DNA of 64,000 nt from the NCBI RefSeq assembly GCF_009755355.1, contig NZ_WQLB01000008.1, forward strand, positions 88,601 to 152,600, written 5' to 3'. The notes beneath the pieces were generated by a model. The model had not been told where the DNA came from. It was given only the letters and a program-made list of their open reading frames with translations, and searched no databases. This DNA comes from Deinococcus arboris (GTDB taxonomy: Bacteria > Deinococcota > Deinococci > Deinococcales > Deinococcaceae). Below, in pieces: positions 10,642 through 24,096 of the stretch (within the stretch, counting starts at the first letter, position 1; every line of letters begins with the position of its first letter). Both the position numbers and the translations under genes were made by a program.

Positions 10642-11940
10642 GTGACGGCTGGCTTTCAGGCCTGGCGCTCCCGGACCTTCAGTGCCTTGCAGCACCCGAA
10701 CTACCGGCGCTACTGGTTTTCGCAGCTGCTGTCGCTGGTAGGGTCGTGGATGCAGGCCACCGCGCAGCAGTATCTGGTGCTGGAACTGTCGGGCGGGTCC
10801 AGCGCGGCGCTGGGCTGGGTGACGGTGGCGCAGTTTACCCCCAGCCTGCTGCTGTCGCTGTTTGCTGGGGCCGTAATTGACCGGGTGCCCCGGCGGCAGG
10901 TGCTGCTGGCCACACAGATCACCCTGCTGCTGACGGCCACGGCGCTGGCGGTCACCACGCACCTGGGCGCCGTGTCCTTACCGCTGGTCATGCTGATTGC
11001 CTTTGTGGGCGGCGTGGCCAACGCCTTTGACATGCCGGCCCGCCAGAGCATGGTCGTGGACTTTGTGCCGCGCAGCGACGTGCCCAACGCGGTGGCGCTG
11101 AACAGCCTGTCGTTTAACGTGAGCCGCACCCTGGGCCAGGCGCTGTTTGGGGTGGTGGCGGCGCTGGGCGTCAGTCTGCTGGCTGGGGGCAACACCGACA
11201 ATGTGGCCCGGCTGGCGCTGCCCTTTTACCTGAATGTGGCTTCGTTTTTCGTGGTGCTGTATGTCATCGCAACCCTGCCCTTTCCAGAGCGCGAACAGGG
11301 CGTGCGTGGCCGCATGACCGACGACATCAAAGAGGGGCTGCGCTACGTGCGGGGCACCCCCGCCGTGCGCGACGTGATGCTGCTGGTGGGGGCACTGAGC
11401 CTGACCATCATCAACTTCAATGTCATCATTCCCTATTACGCCCGTGTGGTGTTTAACGCGCGGGAAGCCACCTTCGGGGCGCTGTCCGCCGCCTTCGGGA
11501 TCGGCGCGATGGCCGGGGCGCTGTGGCAGGCCAGCCGGCCCAATCCCCTGCGCAACCTGCGGGTGGGGGCCGCCATCTTGCTGGTCAGCGCCGCGCTGCT
11601 GGCCCTGACACCGGGACCGGTGCTGGCCTTTCCAGTGCTGGCCGCCTGCGGCTTTGGCATGCTGAGCCTGCTGGTCAGCGCCAACAGCACCGTGCAGCTG
11701 ACCATCCCCGACGCCCTGCGCGGGCGCGTTATGAGCCTGTATTCCTTTGTGCTGGTGGGCATGGGCCCGCCCGGCGCCCTGATCGCCAGCACCCTGATTA
11801 GCCGGGAAGGCCTCCTGGGGCCGCGCTGGGGTCTCCTGGTACTGACCGGGCTGGGGCTGCTTGCCTTGCTGGCGCTGTGGGGACGCCTGCCACGCCGTCT
11901 GACCGGCACAGACGCCCCTCAGGGACGCCCGGCAGTCTGA
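10642..11940 (+). CDS. MFS transporter (MFS_3/EntS-like)
   Basis: The 432-residue inner-membrane protein has about 12 hydrophobic segments and belongs to the MFS_3 'transmembrane secretion effector' group, which includes the enterobactin exporter EntS. The N-terminus 'FSALQHPNYRRYWFSQLLSLVGSWMQ' and the loop 'DRVPRRQVLL' between helices 2 and 3 are typical of the group. The substrate is unknown. The start is GTG at 10642; there is no good Shine-Dalgarno or -10 at a leaderless distance, so the start is the least certain part. The next gene downstream has its own leaderless promoter. Confidence 0.88.
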   Translation: MTAGFQAWRSRTFSALQHPNYRRYWFSQLLSLVGSWMQATAQQYLVLELSGGSSAALGWVTVAQFTPSLLLSLFAGAVIDRVPRRQVLLATQITLLLTATALAVTTHLGAVSLPLVMLIAFVGGVANAFDMPARQSMVVDFVPRSDVPNAVALNSLSFNVSRTLGQALFGVVAALGVSLLAGGNTDNVARLALPFYLNVASFFVVLYVIATLPFPEREQGVRGRMTDDIKEGLRYVRGTPAVRDVMLLVGALSLTIINFNVIIPYYARVVFNAREATFGALSAAFGIGAMAGALWQASRPNPLRNLRVGAAILLVSAALLALTPGPVLAFPVLAACGFGMLSLLVSANSTVQLTIPDALRGRVMSLYSFVLVGMGPPGALIASTLISREGLLGPRWGLLVLTGLGLLALLALWGRLPRRLTGTDAPQGRPAV

Positions 11941-11987
11941 ACAGGGTGCAAAGGCCGCGTGACAAGGGAGGCTGATATTCTGCCGTT

Positions 11988-12146
11988 ATGGTTTCAGACC
12001 GCCGCCCTGATTCGCACGCCCGCATCACCTGGGCGCTCTTCGTGATTGCCCTGGGCGCGATCATCGGGATTGGTACGACCGCCGCGCTGCTGGCCCGCAA
12101 AGACCGCCCCCTGCCCGACGACCCCGACGCACCCCTGTTTATCTGA
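11988..12146 (+). CDS. 52-residue single-pass membrane protein
   Basis: A small gene starting with ATG at 11988 and ending TGA at 12144-12146. It encodes a charged N-terminus (MVSDRRPDSHARIT), one transmembrane helix (WALFVIALGAIIGIGTTAAL), then a positive and Pro/Asp-rich tail. A TATTCT box at 11976-11981 lies six nt before the ATG, exactly the leaderless spacing seen for larger genes here. A strong terminator follows 24 nt after the stop. The promoter-ORF-terminator unit is the main evidence that it is real. Topology and role are unknown. Confidence 0.7.
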   Translation: MVSDRRPDSHARITWALFVIALGAIIGIGTTAALLARKDRPLPDDPDAPLFI

Positions 12147-12511
12147 GCCAGGGGTCTTCCCCACCGGCCCACGCCGCCGCTGAAGAATTGGACTTCAGCG
12201 GCGGCGTGTTGTTGAGCAGGCAGGTGAGAGTTATGCACCCCGGTGTTTGGCTTACCAGTTCAATCCGAACAGACCCAGAAAGCGGCGCCGTAACCTGGCA
12301 GAGCTTCGTCGGAGAGCGAACAGCAGCAGAGCAAATTCCTCAAAACGGCGTTTTCTCAGTGTGAACGGGCGAGACGAACTCTGCCTGAGGCCAGAGAACA
12401 GGCGCCCCTCTCAGCTGCATCAGAGCCAGCATCATTCTCTTTTGCAGCTCTGGTCCGGCCTGAGGCGAACGCAGGAAAGCGCCCACCGAAGTTTTCTCCC
12501 CACTTCGAGGG
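12147..12511. other. Intergenic region with terminator and possible coding debris
   Basis: After the terminator at 12171-12207 about 300 bp carry no complete gene. On the minus strand a frame from about 12500 down to a TGA at 12340-12342 reads smoothly (it includes AGPELQKRMMLALMQLRGA) but has no start codon with initiation signals. It may be a decayed gene end or chance. Confidence 0.35.
12171..12207 (+). terminator. Strong terminator after the small membrane protein
   Basis: A perfect 15-bp inverted repeat (12171-12185 with 12193-12207), 7-nt loop, is followed by GTTGTTG. It terminates the 52-residue membrane protein gene. Confidence 0.8.
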
Positions 12512-13603
12512 TCAGCTGGGCAGCGGCGCCGCCCCCAAGGCCAGCCGGGTCAGGGCGCTGGTCAGTACCGCCACAGCGCGGTCATATTCAGTCAGGTCCA
12601 GCTGTTCGTCGGGCGTATGGTCCAGGGCGCTGTCGCCGGGGCCATACGCCAGGGTGGGCACTGGCCAGTGCGGGGCCACCACGTTCATGTCGCTGGTGCC
12701 GGTCTTGACCTTGAAGACGGGTGAACCGCCCTGCGCCCGGATCGCCACCCGCAGGGCACGGGTCAGGGCATTGTCCTTGGGGTAACGCACGGCGCTCTCG
12801 TGGCCCACAAATGTCAGCGACACCCTGCTGAGGTCGGCCAGCAGCGTGCGCAGATCCGCCTCGGCCTGGGCCGGCGGCACAGCAGGCGGCAACCGCAGAC
12901 CGAAGGTGCCCTCGGCGCGCTGGGTCAGCCCATCGCTGTCAGAGTGCAGCGCCTGCACCGTGGCCTGCACGCTGCCGTAAATGCTGCCCGGCTCGCCGGC
13001 CTGCGCCGCCCAGCCCCGCACCCGGAACCACGCTTCGGCCAGGTCATCCCCGGCGCTGTGGCCCTCGCCCGCCGTATGGAAGTTGCCGCATTCCGCCAAC
13101 GCCCGGACCACCAGCCGCCCCTTGTAACCCAGGGTCAGCCCTTCCCAGCCGCTGGGTTCACCAATAAGGACCACGTCTGGCGTCAGGCGGCGAGCGATGT
13201 GATGGGCGCCCCGGCTGCTCGGGGCCTCTTCCTCGGTGGCGCCCACCACCACGAAACGCGCCGCCGCCAGGGCCTCGGCGGGCAGGGCCGCCACCGCCGC
13301 CAGAAAGGCGCACAGCGACCCCTTGGCATCCACACTGCCGCGCCCGTGCAGCACGTTCCCTTCGACCCGCACCGGAATGTCGCCCGGCACCGTGTCCATG
13401 TGGCCTAAAAGCGCCACGGTCAGCGGCCCCTGCCCCCGTTCACCCACGGCGTTGCCGGCCTCATCAATGTGGGCGGTAAAGCCGCGCGCCGTCATCCAGT
13501 CGCGCAGGTACTCGGCCAGCTCGCTTTCCTGCCCGGACAGCGAGGGAATGGCCACCGCCTGCGTGACCAACTCGCGGGCGGCGGCGGTCAGCGGGTCACT
13601 CAA
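12512..13603 (-). CDS. lysK: [LysW]-lysine/ornithine hydrolase (M20 family)
   Basis: An M20-family zinc amidohydrolase of 363 residues. Metal-binding motifs are in order: [11 protein letters not shown], the [11 protein letters not shown]sp, the catalytic pair [15 protein letters not shown], and a late '[10 protein letters not shown]' segment. The short N-terminus and the sequence are those of LysK, which releases lysine (or ornithine) from the carrier protein LysW in the alpha-aminoadipate pathway of the Thermus/Deinococcus group. The start is TTG at 13603, since the frame closes just upstream. It overlaps the end of the preceding gene by 8 nt, indicating translational coupling. Other lys genes are not in the window. 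Confidence 0.88.
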   Translation of the reverse strand: MSDPLTAAARELVTQAVAIPSLSGQESELAEYLRDWMTARGFTAHIDEAGNAVGERGQGPLTVALLGHMDTVPGDIPVRVEGNVLHGRGSVDAKGSLCAFLAAVAALPAEALAAARFVVVGATEEEAPSSRGAHHIARRLTPDVVLIGEPSGWEGLTLGYKGRLVVRALAECGNFHTAGEGHSAGDDLAEAWFRVRGWAAQAGEPGSIYGSVQATVQALHSDSDGLTQRAEGTFGLRLPPAVPPAQAEADLRTLLADLSRVSLTFVGHESAVRYPKDNALTRALRVAIRAQGGSPVFKVKTGTSDMNVVAPHWPVPTLAYGPGDSALDHTPDEQLDLTEYDRAVAVLTSALTRLALGAAPLPS

Positions 13604-14531
13604 CGTCCATCACGCCGGCCCCTTCACTCGAGGCGCGCGCCAGCAGGGCCAGCAGCCGCGCCAGGTCCGCCAGGGCCATCAGGGCGATGGTGCCCACGCC
13701 GCCGGCCAGCAAGGTCCACAACCCGCCCAGCCGCTCGCCCGCCTGAAATTGAAAAAACGCCAGCGCGACCGCGCCCAGAAACAGCACGGCGCCCAGCACG
13801 CGCAAGCGCCCGGTCAGGCCGGCCACCACCTCGGCCTGCCGGAACAGGGCGGCCGCCGCCCCCGCTGACCCGCGCAGGAGCAGCCCCGGCGACGGGACCG
13901 GCTCGGTGATTGGAGCGGCGGTAGTGGCCGGACGCGGCTCGGTGCGGCTGGGACTGAACCCCGACGAGGAAATCACGACCGGCGTGGCTGGGCGCTCGGC
14001 CGGTGCAGGGTCTGCGGAGGCCACCGCTGGCACCGGCGCTGTCTTGGGAGACGCGGCAGGTTCAAGCTGAGGCGCTTTAGATAGGGTGGGCGCCGGCTCA
14101 GGGGGAGCGGGCCGGACCGGCGCAGGCGTGGGCGCCACCTGAGCCGCCGATGTCACCGATTTGGGCGCAAAGGTTTTGGCGCCGCCCGCCTGGGGCAGCG
14201 GCGTGGTCGGCTGCTCCTTGGCGCGGGCGGTGGCGTCGCGCACCTGCCCGAAAAACGCCTGCACGCCCGCCGGATCAAAGCCAAGCAGACTGGCCGTCAG
14301 GGCAGTCCCAGCCGGGGTTTCGACCCGCAGCAGGCCTTCCTGGTCGCTGTGAATGCGGGTCAGGTCGCGTAGGGTCACGCGGCGGGTGCCGGCGCCGTCC
14401 TGATACAGCAGCGTGGCGGCCGTCAGGGCAAACAGCGCGTCGTCGCGTTCTAGGGCCGACAGGGGCGGCTCGGTCATTCCGGCGGCCTGCACGGCTTGCA
14501 GGGCGCGCTCACTCGGGACACGCTGGGTCAT
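13596..14531 (-). CDS. Membrane-anchored protein of unknown function, coupled to lysK
   Basis: The 311-residue protein starts at ATG 14531, preceded by an excellent GGGGAGGA ribosome-binding site; the frame continues upstream but without initiation signals and over a plus-strand gene. The N-terminal domain (1-110) looks soluble and mixed alpha/beta. It is followed by a long Pro/Ala/Thr/Ser-rich linker (about 115-225) and two hydrophobic helices near the C-terminus ('[18 protein letters not shown]' and '[20 protein letters not shown]'). Its end overlaps lysK, so the two are co-transcribed. I do not recognise the family and see no link to lysine synthesis. Confidence 0.75.
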   Translation of the reverse strand: MTQRVPSERALQAVQAAGMTEPPLSALERDDALFALTAATLLYQDGAGTRRVTLRDLTRIHSDQEGLLRVETPAGTALTASLLGFDPAGVQAFFGQVRDATARAKEQPTTPLPQAGGAKTFAPKSVTSAAQVAPTPAPVRPAPPEPAPTLSKAPQLEPAASPKTAPVPAVASADPAPAERPATPVVISSSGFSPSRTEPRPATTAAPITEPVPSPGLLLRGSAGAAAALFRQAEVVAGLTGRLRVLGAVLFLGAVALAFFQFQAGERLGGLWTLLAGGVGTIALMALADLARLLALLARASSEGAGVMDVE

Positions 14532-14751
14532 GAAGTCCTCCCCGGCGCGGCGCGGCCTCTTTCTCAGCTGGATGCCGGAAGCGGGCCGCCACACGCCGTT
14601 TAACCCGCACAGCATACCTGCCCCCGGCCCCCGCGTGCCCACGCTGGGCACCCGCATGAACAGCGGCTGGAGGCGCGTCTCATGGGCGGCATGAAGAGAA
14701 TTCGCCGGCCCTCTCACCCCGCTGCGCCCCAGGGGGACGCACACTGCCCTC

Positions 14752-15012
14752 ATGACAGACGACGCCCGGTACGGCGCTGCGCCCCTTGGCAAAAGCGTGG
14801 AGGAAATCGAGCAGGAAAGCGGCAACCTGACCAACGATCCCCGCGAGGGCGAAGCGGTGCGCCGGGCCGAGGCAGCGGTGGTGCCGGCCGTGGTCAACGG
14901 CACGACCTCGGGGGTGCCCGCCGTGATTCGCCCCGACGTTCTGATTGACCAGAGTGGCGGCGCCGACGACGGCCGCACTGTCACCAACCGCGACAGCAGC
15001 GAAGAAGTGTAG
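14752..15012 (+). CDS. Small acidic hydrophilic protein, unknown
   Basis: The 86-residue protein is acidic and probably disordered (many Glu, Asp, Gly, Ser), with no signal peptide or membrane segment. It includes 'EEIEQESGNLTNDPREGEAVRRAEAAVVPA'. A CACACT box lies six nt before the ATG, close to the TANNNT leaderless pattern but with C in the first position. It is divergent from the lysK-coupled gene. Composition recalls small stress-associated hydrophilic proteins, but I cannot assign a family. Confidence 0.6.
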   Translation: MTDDARYGAAPLGKSVEEIEQESGNLTNDPREGEAVRRAEAAVVPAVVNGTTSGVPAVIRPDVLIDQSGGADDGRTVTNRDSSEEV

Positions 15013-15067
15013 GCACAGGTAAACGCAGGACTGGGCCTTGAACTGCCCGGTCCTTTTTATGTCCAGG

Positions 15068-15109
15068 ACACGGAGGCGTCAGGCGAGAGAGCCTCTGACG
15101 CCTCCGTGT
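15068..15109 (+). repeat. Long perfect inverted repeat (possible terminator)
   Basis: Fifteen-base arms (15068-15082 and 15095-15109) pair perfectly around a 12-nt loop, 55 nt after the stop of the small acidic protein. The downstream sequence is TCTATATCTAT rather than a T-run. It is either a terminator or a remnant palindromic element. Confidence 0.6.
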
Positions 15110-15286
15110 TCTATATCTATAGCTGTCTCATGGTGCTGCCCAGCCCCGATCACCGTGTCGGCCACTTCCCTGAGACGCTCTGGGCTTGAGGGTGGCCCAT
15201 CTGACTTGCTGCCAGTAAATGACCGATAACCCCTCGCTCTAGTGGCCTGATTGAGGCGTGGTCTGATAGTGGTCAGACGATAGATC

Positions 15287-15556
15287 TCATTCTTCCGGAG
15301 CCGCAGCCTGTTCCGCTCTGCGCCGATCTCCCTGCTGAACGCGGCGGAAAGCGCTGCTCAGCTCGTTTTCAGGCAGGGGCGGCGCACTCCAGCGGTGGAC
15401 AGGTGGCGTAAGCGGTGGCGGCGGTGTGCCCTGACCGTATAAGCCATTCAGAGCGACGCCAACATTCCCCAGCCCCCGCCCAACTTTCGCCCAGGCTTCT
15501 CGCCACGACCTCACGAGATTGGTCTGGCGCTGTGCTGTTCGTCGCTTGCTCGGCAT
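15287..15556 (-). CDS. Small basic protein, unknown
   Basis: The 89-residue protein has a basic N-terminus (MPSKRRTAQRQTNLVRSWREA), a Pro-rich middle (TPPPPLTPPVHRW) and a charged C-terminus. TAGGCT at 15564-15569, seven nt before the ATG, matches the leaderless promoter pattern and is the main reason to accept the gene. There is no membrane segment, no recognised domain and no operon partner. Confidence 0.5.
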   Translation of the reverse strand: MPSKRRTAQRQTNLVRSWREAWAKVGRGLGNVGVALNGLYGQGTPPPPLTPPVHRWSAPPLPENELSSAFRRVQQGDRRRAEQAAAPEE

Positions 15557-15805
15557 GAGCAGCAGCCTAGAGGGGCGCTGGGCGCTGCGAATCTGTCGGG
15601 TGGCCTACGCACTGACTGCTCAGGCGAATGCCCAGATGCACCAGCTCACTGCGGAACCCAGAGCAGCCGATGGTGACGACCCTCAAAGGCAACGAACTGA
15701 GGGCCAGTAAGAGACAGGGGCGTAGGCAGCCTTGAGAGATGTTTCTGGCTTCAGGGAGGAATCGGCCGCCGCTCTGAGCTGTCAACGTTGCCCGTCAGCA
15801 GACCC

Positions 15806-17338
15806 CTATCCAGCCACCAGGTCGCGGGGGCGGTAGGTCACGGCTTCGGCCAGGTGGGCCTCCCGGATGTCGTCACTGCCGGCCAGATCGGCCACGGTGC
15901 GCGCCACACGCAGCACCCGGTCAAAGCCGCGTCCGGTCAGGCCCAGTTGCCGCGCGGCGGCCTGGGCAAACGCCTGAGGACCGGGTGCCAGTGGCGCCGC
16001 CTGGCGCAGTGCCTGCCCGGTCAAGTCGGCGTTGCGCCCGCCCTGACGGCCCTGCATCCGGTCCCGGGCCGCCAGAATGCGCGCCCGCACTGGCGCCGAA
16101 GGCTCGGGCTCCGGGGCGCGGGTCAGTTCATCCACCGTCAGCCGAGGCACCCTCACCAGCAGGTCCAGGCGGTCCAGCAGCGGCCCACTCAGGCGCGCGG
16201 CGTAGCGGGTCCGCTGGGCGGGCGTACAGACACACGGCTTTTCGGGGTCAGACTGAAAGCCGCAGGGGCACGGGTTCATGGCCCCGATCAGCTGAAACCG
16301 CGCCGGATACTGCACGCTGGCCCGCGCCCGGCTGATAGAGACCGTGCCGTCCTCAAGGGGCTGGCGGAGACTTTCCAGCGCCTTGCGCGAGAATTCTGGG
16401 AATTCGTCGAGAAAGAGGAGGCCGCGGTGGGCCAGGCTGACCTCACCGGGGCGCGGCACGCTGCCTCCGCCAATCAGGCCCGCGTCCGAAACGGTGTGGT
16501 GGGGCGAGCGGTACGGCGCAGCCAGATTCAGGCGGCCCCGCGCCGTCAGCAGGCCCGCTGCCGAATGAATGCGCGTGACTTCCAGCGCCTCGGCGCGCGT
16601 CATGGGCGGCAGGAGTCCCGGCGCCCGCCGCGCCAGCATGGTCTTGCCGCTGCCTGGCGAGCCTACCAGCAGGAGGTTATGGCCCCCAGCCAGCGCAATC
16701 TCCAGCGCGCGGCGGGCGCCCGCCTGGCCTTTGAGGTCCGCTAGGTCCAGGTGGGCTGTCTCGGGGGCGTCCGGGGCTGGGGGATCGGCTGGCGTCAGGA
16801 CGGCCTCGCCGCTGAGGTGCCGCACCGCGTCCATGAGGTGACCGGCGCCAAAAATCGGTACGCCCTCAATGAGCGCGGCTTCCTGGGCATTGCCTGCTGG
16901 CAGCAGGGCACTCAGGTTCAGGTCGCTTGCCAGTAAGGCGAGATTGACCGCTCCGGCGATGGGGCGCAGGCTGCCGTCCAGGGCGAGTTCGCCGGCCATC
17001 AGGGTGCGGTCCAGCGCGGCCGCCGGTAACAGCTCCTGAGCCGCCAGCAGCCCTAGGGCGATGGGCAGATCGTACAGCGGCCCCTCTTTCCTCAGATCAG
17101 CGGGCGCCAGATTAACGGTGATGCGGGCCGCCGGAAAAGGCAGTCCAGCATTGCGAATGGCCGCCCGCACCCGCTCTCTGGCCTCACTGACGGCCTGGTC
17201 CGGCAACCCCACGATGGCAAAAGCTGGCAGGCCCGGCGACACATCGACCTCAACCTCGACAGGCACGGCGTCCACGCCAATCAGGGCCACGCTGCGGGCG
17301 CGGGCCAGCATCAGGGGCGCCCCAAGATCGTCAGACAC
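15806..17338 (-). CDS. comM: ComM/YifB family Mg-chelatase-like AAA+ ATPase
   Basis: A 510-residue AAA+ ATPase with the N-terminal ChlI fold '[23 protein letters not shown]', Walker [11 protein letters not shown], Walker [12 protein letters not shown] and a zinc-type cysteine cluster near [15 protein letters not shown], all typical of ComM. ComM is a hexameric helicase that promotes branch migration during natural transformation, which fits competence in this genus. The outermost start is GTG 17338; an ATG at 17311 ([12 protein letters not shown]) matches where most homologues begin and may be the true start. A hairpin precedes tatA downstream. Confidence 0.93.
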   Translation of the reverse strand: MSDDLGAPLMLARARSVALIGVDAVPVEVEVDVSPGLPAFAIVGLPDQAVSEARERVRAAIRNAGLPFPAARITVNLAPADLRKEGPLYDLPIALGLLAAQELLPAAALDRTLMAGELALDGSLRPIAGAVNLALLASDLNLSALLPAGNAQEAALIEGVPIFGAGHLMDAVRHLSGEAVLTPADPPAPDAPETAHLDLADLKGQAGARRALEIALAGGHNLLLVGSPGSGKTMLARRAPGLLPPMTRAEALEVTRIHSAAGLLTARGRLNLAAPYRSPHHTVSDAGLIGGGSVPRPGEVSLAHRGLLFLDEFPEFSRKALESLRQPLEDGTVSISRARASVQYPARFQLIGAMNPCPCGFQSDPEKPCVCTPAQRTRYAARLSGPLLDRLDLLVRVPRLTVDELTRAPEPEPSAPVRARILAARDRMQGRQGGRNADLTGQALRQAAPLAPGPQAFAQAAARQLGLTGRGFDRVLRVARTVADLAGSDDIREAHLAEAVTYRPRDLVAG

Positions 17339-17366
17339 TTCACAGCTGGCAGGCTAACAGCTGATC

Positions 17367-17405
17367 GCCGCCCCTGCCGCCGCAAGTGCGGTAGGCAGGA
17401 GCGGC
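17367..17405 (-). terminator. Compound hairpin between tatA and comM
   Basis: GCCGC/GCGGC outer arms enclose CCTGCC/GGCAGG and CCGCA/TGCGG inner arms. It lies between the tatA stop and the comM start on the same strand. It is stable but lacks a T-run and may attenuate read-through. Confidence 0.5.
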
Positions 17406-17420
17406 GAAGCGGGAGAGCCC

Positions 17421-17714
17421 TTAGCGGGGGTCGCTGCTGGTGGGCACCGCCACCGCGTCGGCAGGCACGGCAGCCTGAGCGGCAGGTTGCGCGGCCTGAC
17501 TGGCGGCTGGGGCCGGCGCAATGGTCTGCACCGGGGCAGGGGGCGTGTCGCGCACGCTGCCTTCAAAGTCCTCTTTCAGGTTCTGGGTGCTGCGGCGAAA
17601 TTCGCGCAGGCCCGCGCCCAGGCTCTTGCCCAGTTCGGGCAGTTTGCGCGGCCCGAAGACCACCAGGGCGACCAGCAAAATCACAATCAGTTCAGCGGGG
17701 CCAATATTTGGCAT
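17421..17714 (-). CDS. tatA: Twin-arginine translocase subunit TatA/E
   Basis: The 97-residue protein begins [20 protein letters not shown], the single TatA membrane helix, followed by the '[22 protein letters not shown]' hinge and amphipathic helix. An Ala/Pro/Gln-rich cytoplasmic tail follows. TatA oligomerises to pass folded Tat substrates across the membrane. The ATG at 17714 is set by a perfect AAGGAGGAAG ribosome-binding site; an in-frame upstream extension has none. A TACACT -10-like box lies at 17766-17771. tatC is not adjacent. Confidence 0.93.
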   Translation of the reverse strand: MPNIGPAELIVILLVALVVFGPRKLPELGKSLGAGLREFRRSTQNLKEDFEGSVRDTPPAPVQTIAPAPAASQAAQPAAQAAVPADAVAVPTSSDPR

Positions 17715-18026
17715 GAGACTTCCTCCTTGGGTGGGGCACCGCAGGGCACGGAGCCGGACGCCCCCAGTGTAGGCGCGTGGGTTAAACGAAATGTCAGTGA
17801 GGGGGCAAAGGCGGGTTGGGACAGGCACCCCAGATCGCACCGACGGCAGGGAGGCCAGACCCACAGCGGGAGGGCCGGGAGGCTGCCTCTAGGAGCAAAT
17901 CCTCTTTTTCTGCCATTGACTTCGGTGCGCTGCTGGCCAAGTCTGCTCAAATCATTTGTGGCAACGGTGGGGGTGACGGCCCTCTTCCTTGACCATAGGA
18001 GACCGCGTGTCCCGCTGCGCCTTCCT
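17715..18026. other. Intergenic region upstream of tatA
   Basis: About 310 bp between the kinase gene and tatA on the minus strand. It holds the tatA ribosome-binding site and a TACACT box (17766-17771) that could be its promoter. I see no other gene, although a minus-strand frame is open by chance. Confidence 0.45.
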
Positions 18027-19967
18027 TCAGACCCTTTCTGTGCTTTCCGGCCCAGCTCGGTAGGCCCGGAGAGTCCCATTCATAAAGGCCACGTACAGCG
18101 TGCCGTCGGCGGCCAGCGGGGTGGCCTGCACGCCCGTCGCCTCGCGGTGCTGCCAGCGCGCGGCGCCGCTGCGGAGGTCCAGCGCGCACAGCTGCCCTTC
18201 CTCGGAGGCCAGGAAGACCAGGCCCGCGCTGATGACCGGGCTGGCGGTCACGCGGCCCGCCAGCCGGTGCGACCACAGGTCTTCCCCATCCGCCAGGCGC
18301 AGCGCGCGCACCTCGCCGCCCCAGCCGGCCAGCACCGCCACCCCACCCGAGAGCGCCGGGGAAGCCCAGACCTCGTCTTCCAGGTCGTAGGACCAGAGGG
18401 TCGGCTCGGGCTGCAGCGCCACGCGGCCCGACGCAGCGCTGAGGGCCAGGGCGTGGACCTCACCTTCCCAGGTCGCCACGACCAGCGTGGCCTCGCCGGG
18501 GGCGGTGGGGTAGAGGGCCGGGGTGCCGTGAACCGTGCCGACCTCGACCTTCCAGAGCGCGTGGCCGCTGCGGGCGTCCAGGGCGTGCAGCCAGCCGTTT
18601 TCATCGCAAATGAGGGCCGCGCCGGCCCACAGCACCGGACTGGCGGCCACTGGACCGCCGGCGCGGTAGGCCCAGCGCAGTTCGCCGCTGTGGGCCCCCA
18701 GGGCGTACAGGTGACCGTCGCGGCTGCTGGCCAGCACCTGCCCCCCCCACAGGGTCGGGGCGCCCGTAAATTCGGCGCGGGCCTGGTGCTGCCACACCTG
18801 GGCGCCCGTGTGCAGGTTGACCCGCCGTAAGGTGCCGTCCCAGGCCCCAAACAGCACATGCCCGCCCTGGAAGGTGGGCGGGGCCGTGACCTCGTCGCGC
18901 GCCGCGTAGGTGGCAAATGGCCGCCCAGAAGCGTGGGTCAACACCAGCTGGCCGCCGCGCGTTCCCACGGCGACCAGGTCGCCCTCGCCCATCACGGCGG
19001 CGGGCCAGGTCACCTCGCCGGGCAGGGGTACACTCCAGGCTTCGCGCAGGCGCGAGACCTGGGCCGGGCCGTCCGGGTGTTCGCCGCTGCGGGCCCGGCC
19101 GCCCCGGTACTGACCGCGCGCGTGGGCCGTCCACACGTCGCGCCGGGCCAGCGCCCACAGGTGGGCCAGGGCCTCGCCGCTTTCGGGGCGGTCTTCCGCA
19201 CGTTTGGCCAGCAGCGCCAGCAACACGCGCGCCACCGCGTCCGGCACCGCCGGGTTCAGGTCACGCGGGTCGGTGGGGGCCTCGTAGACATGCTGGTACA
19301 GCACGCTCTGGTCGCTGTCACCCATGAAGGGCGGACTGCCGCAGGCGACGCGGTACAGCACGGCGCCCAGCGCGTACAGGTCACTTTGCGGCCCCACCCC
19401 GATGCCGCGCGCCTGTTCCGGGGCCATGTACGCCGGGGTGCCCAGGGTCACGCCGCTGCGCGTGAGGTGCCGAGTCTGCTCTGACAGGGCCACCAGCCCG
19501 AAATCCATGATGCGCGGCAGCCCCGCGTCGTCCAGCAGGATGTTGCCCGGCGTCAGGTCGCGGTGGGTGATGCCCTGCTCGTGGACAAAGTGCAGCGCCC
19601 GCGAGGCGAAGGCGGCCGCTGTCAGGAAGCGGGCCAGCGGCGCCGGGGCGTCTTCCAGAGGCCCCAGTGCGGTCACGGGACCGCCCGTCATCAGCGGCAT
19701 GGTGAAAAAAGGCCGGCCCCCCTCGGGCTCTATACCCAGGTCCAGCACCGGCACCACGCCGGGGTGGGTCAGGCGGGCCAGGGTGCGGACCTCACGCAAA
19801 AAGCGCTCGCGGTCAGAGGGCGGCACATGCGCGTGCTGCACCTTGACGGCCACGTCGCGCGAAAGCAGGGTGTCGCTGGCGCGGAACACGCGGGCGCTGC
19901 CCCCCTCACCCAGCAGGGTCAGGAGGTCGTAGCGCCCAGCAAGCTGTGACCCGGTGTCCAGCGGCAT
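18027..19967 (-). CDS. Ser/Thr protein kinase fused to a PQQ-type propeller (RqkA-like)
   Basis: A 646-residue protein with an N-terminal eukaryotic-type kinase domain. It has the glycine loop GEGGSARVF, the ATP lysine VAVKVQ at residue 42, HRDLTPGN at 135-142, DFG at 155-157 and APE at 182-184. A linker leads to a C-terminal beta-propeller (about 320-640) with repeated blades of the type 'D-G-L-AL---SG-L-W'. There is no transmembrane helix, so it is cytoplasmic. The domain order matches D. radiodurans RqkA, a PQQ-binding kinase needed for radiation resistance. The usual HRDxKP Lys is Thr, which is unusual. It lies 11 nt after the DUF885 gene and is probably co-transcribed. Confidence 0.88.
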   Translation of the reverse strand: MPLDTGSQLAGRYDLLTLLGEGGSARVFRASDTLLSRDVAVKVQHAHVPPSDRERFLREVRTLARLTHPGVVPVLDLGIEPEGGRPFFTMPLMTGGPVTALGPLEDAPAPLARFLTAAAFASRALHFVHEQGITHRDLTPGNILLDDAGLPRIMDFGLVALSEQTRHLTRSGVTLGTPAYMAPEQARGIGVGPQSDLYALGAVLYRVACGSPPFMGDSDQSVLYQHVYEAPTDPRDLNPAVPDAVARVLLALLAKRAEDRPESGEALAHLWALARRDVWTAHARGQYRGGRARSGEHPDGPAQVSRLREAWSVPLPGEVTWPAAVMGEGDLVAVGTRGGQLVLTHASGRPFATYAARDEVTAPPTFQGGHVLFGAWDGTLRRVNLHTGAQVWQHQARAEFTGAPTLWGGQVLASSRDGHLYALGAHSGELRWAYRAGGPVAASPVLWAGAALICDENGWLHALDARSGHALWKVEVGTVHGTPALYPTAPGEATLVVATWEGEVHALALSAASGRVALQPEPTLWSYDLEDEVWASPALSGGVAVLAGWGGEVRALRLADGEDLWSHRLAGRVTASPVISAGLVFLASEEGQLCALDLRSGAARWQHREATGVQATPLAADGTLYVAFMNGTLRAYRAGPESTERV

Positions 19968-19978
19968 CTGCGGGCAGT

Positions 19979-21163
<1,185 letters not shown>

Positions 21164-21328
21164 GCCCGGCAGCATAATGCGGCGCCGAGGGGACAGGACC
21201 TCAGGCGCCGCTCTTTTCGAGTGTCAGAAGGGGGTTAGGCGCTTTGAACAGAACCTTTCCAGAGGGGCTCCGCGTACGGCCCACCTCACCCCATCAGGTG
21301 ATCTCCACTTCCCACGACCCACTCTCCC

Positions 21329-23473
<2,145 letters not shown>

Positions 23474-24096
23474 GAAAAGACAGACTCCTTGTCAGGGGGC
23501 GGCGTGAGGTGAGGGCAGGGTAAAGCGGTGGGCCAAGTTCAACGGGGCCACTTGCACCGCTCTGGATGCTGGAAACGCTACCAGATGGTGTGCGGGCGAC
23601 TCCAGAACATCGGCACAAAGCCAAGTGACGGTCAAGAAGGTTCTCACGGACCTCATGGGGTGAATGAAGGGATTTGCCGATTTGGAGCTGTACCGCAAAT
23701 GGCCAAGTTCTTCAGAGGCACACCACAGCAGATGTGTCGAGCTGTGGAGAAAGACAGAGGCCCTGTCCCTACCGGCAAACACTCCACTCAAAGGGAGCGA
23801 TGTGATGGCTGCGGGCATTGGAACCGGCCTCCAAAGAGGTTGGTCTGCCGTGTCAATCAGTGGAACTACTAACGCCTATGGCACCAGCAAGCAGCGGCAG
23901 TGAAGACATTCATGGTGCTTTATGAACGCCTTCTGCCTCCAAGAACTATGGCCCTTCCTGGCTGAATCCTCTTAAAGGTGCAAGCCTCTATGCTTCTAGT
24001 GCTGAGCAGCTCAGGCTAAAAGGGCAAGTCGCCTGGCAGAGGGCACACGCACTGGCCAGAGCAGAGGGTCAATCACATGCAGACCCCAGTCAGGCA
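23474..24096. other. Gene-poor region with possible coding remnants
   Basis: About 620 bp without an intact gene, in contrast to the dense packing elsewhere. Several overlapping frames look coding but are short and shift frame. One runs on the plus strand from about 23664 to 23903. Another, without a start codon, runs from about 23928 to 24137 (it includes LKGQVAWQRAHALARAEG). The pattern suggests a decayed gene or an insertion scar. No inverted repeats or target duplications were found by eye. Confidence 0.4.

Noticed and set aside
13596..14987. Longer version of the lysK-coupled gene starting at 14987
   Set aside because: It would overlap the plus-strand gene at 14752-15012, and the strong ribosome-binding site belongs to the ATG at 14531.
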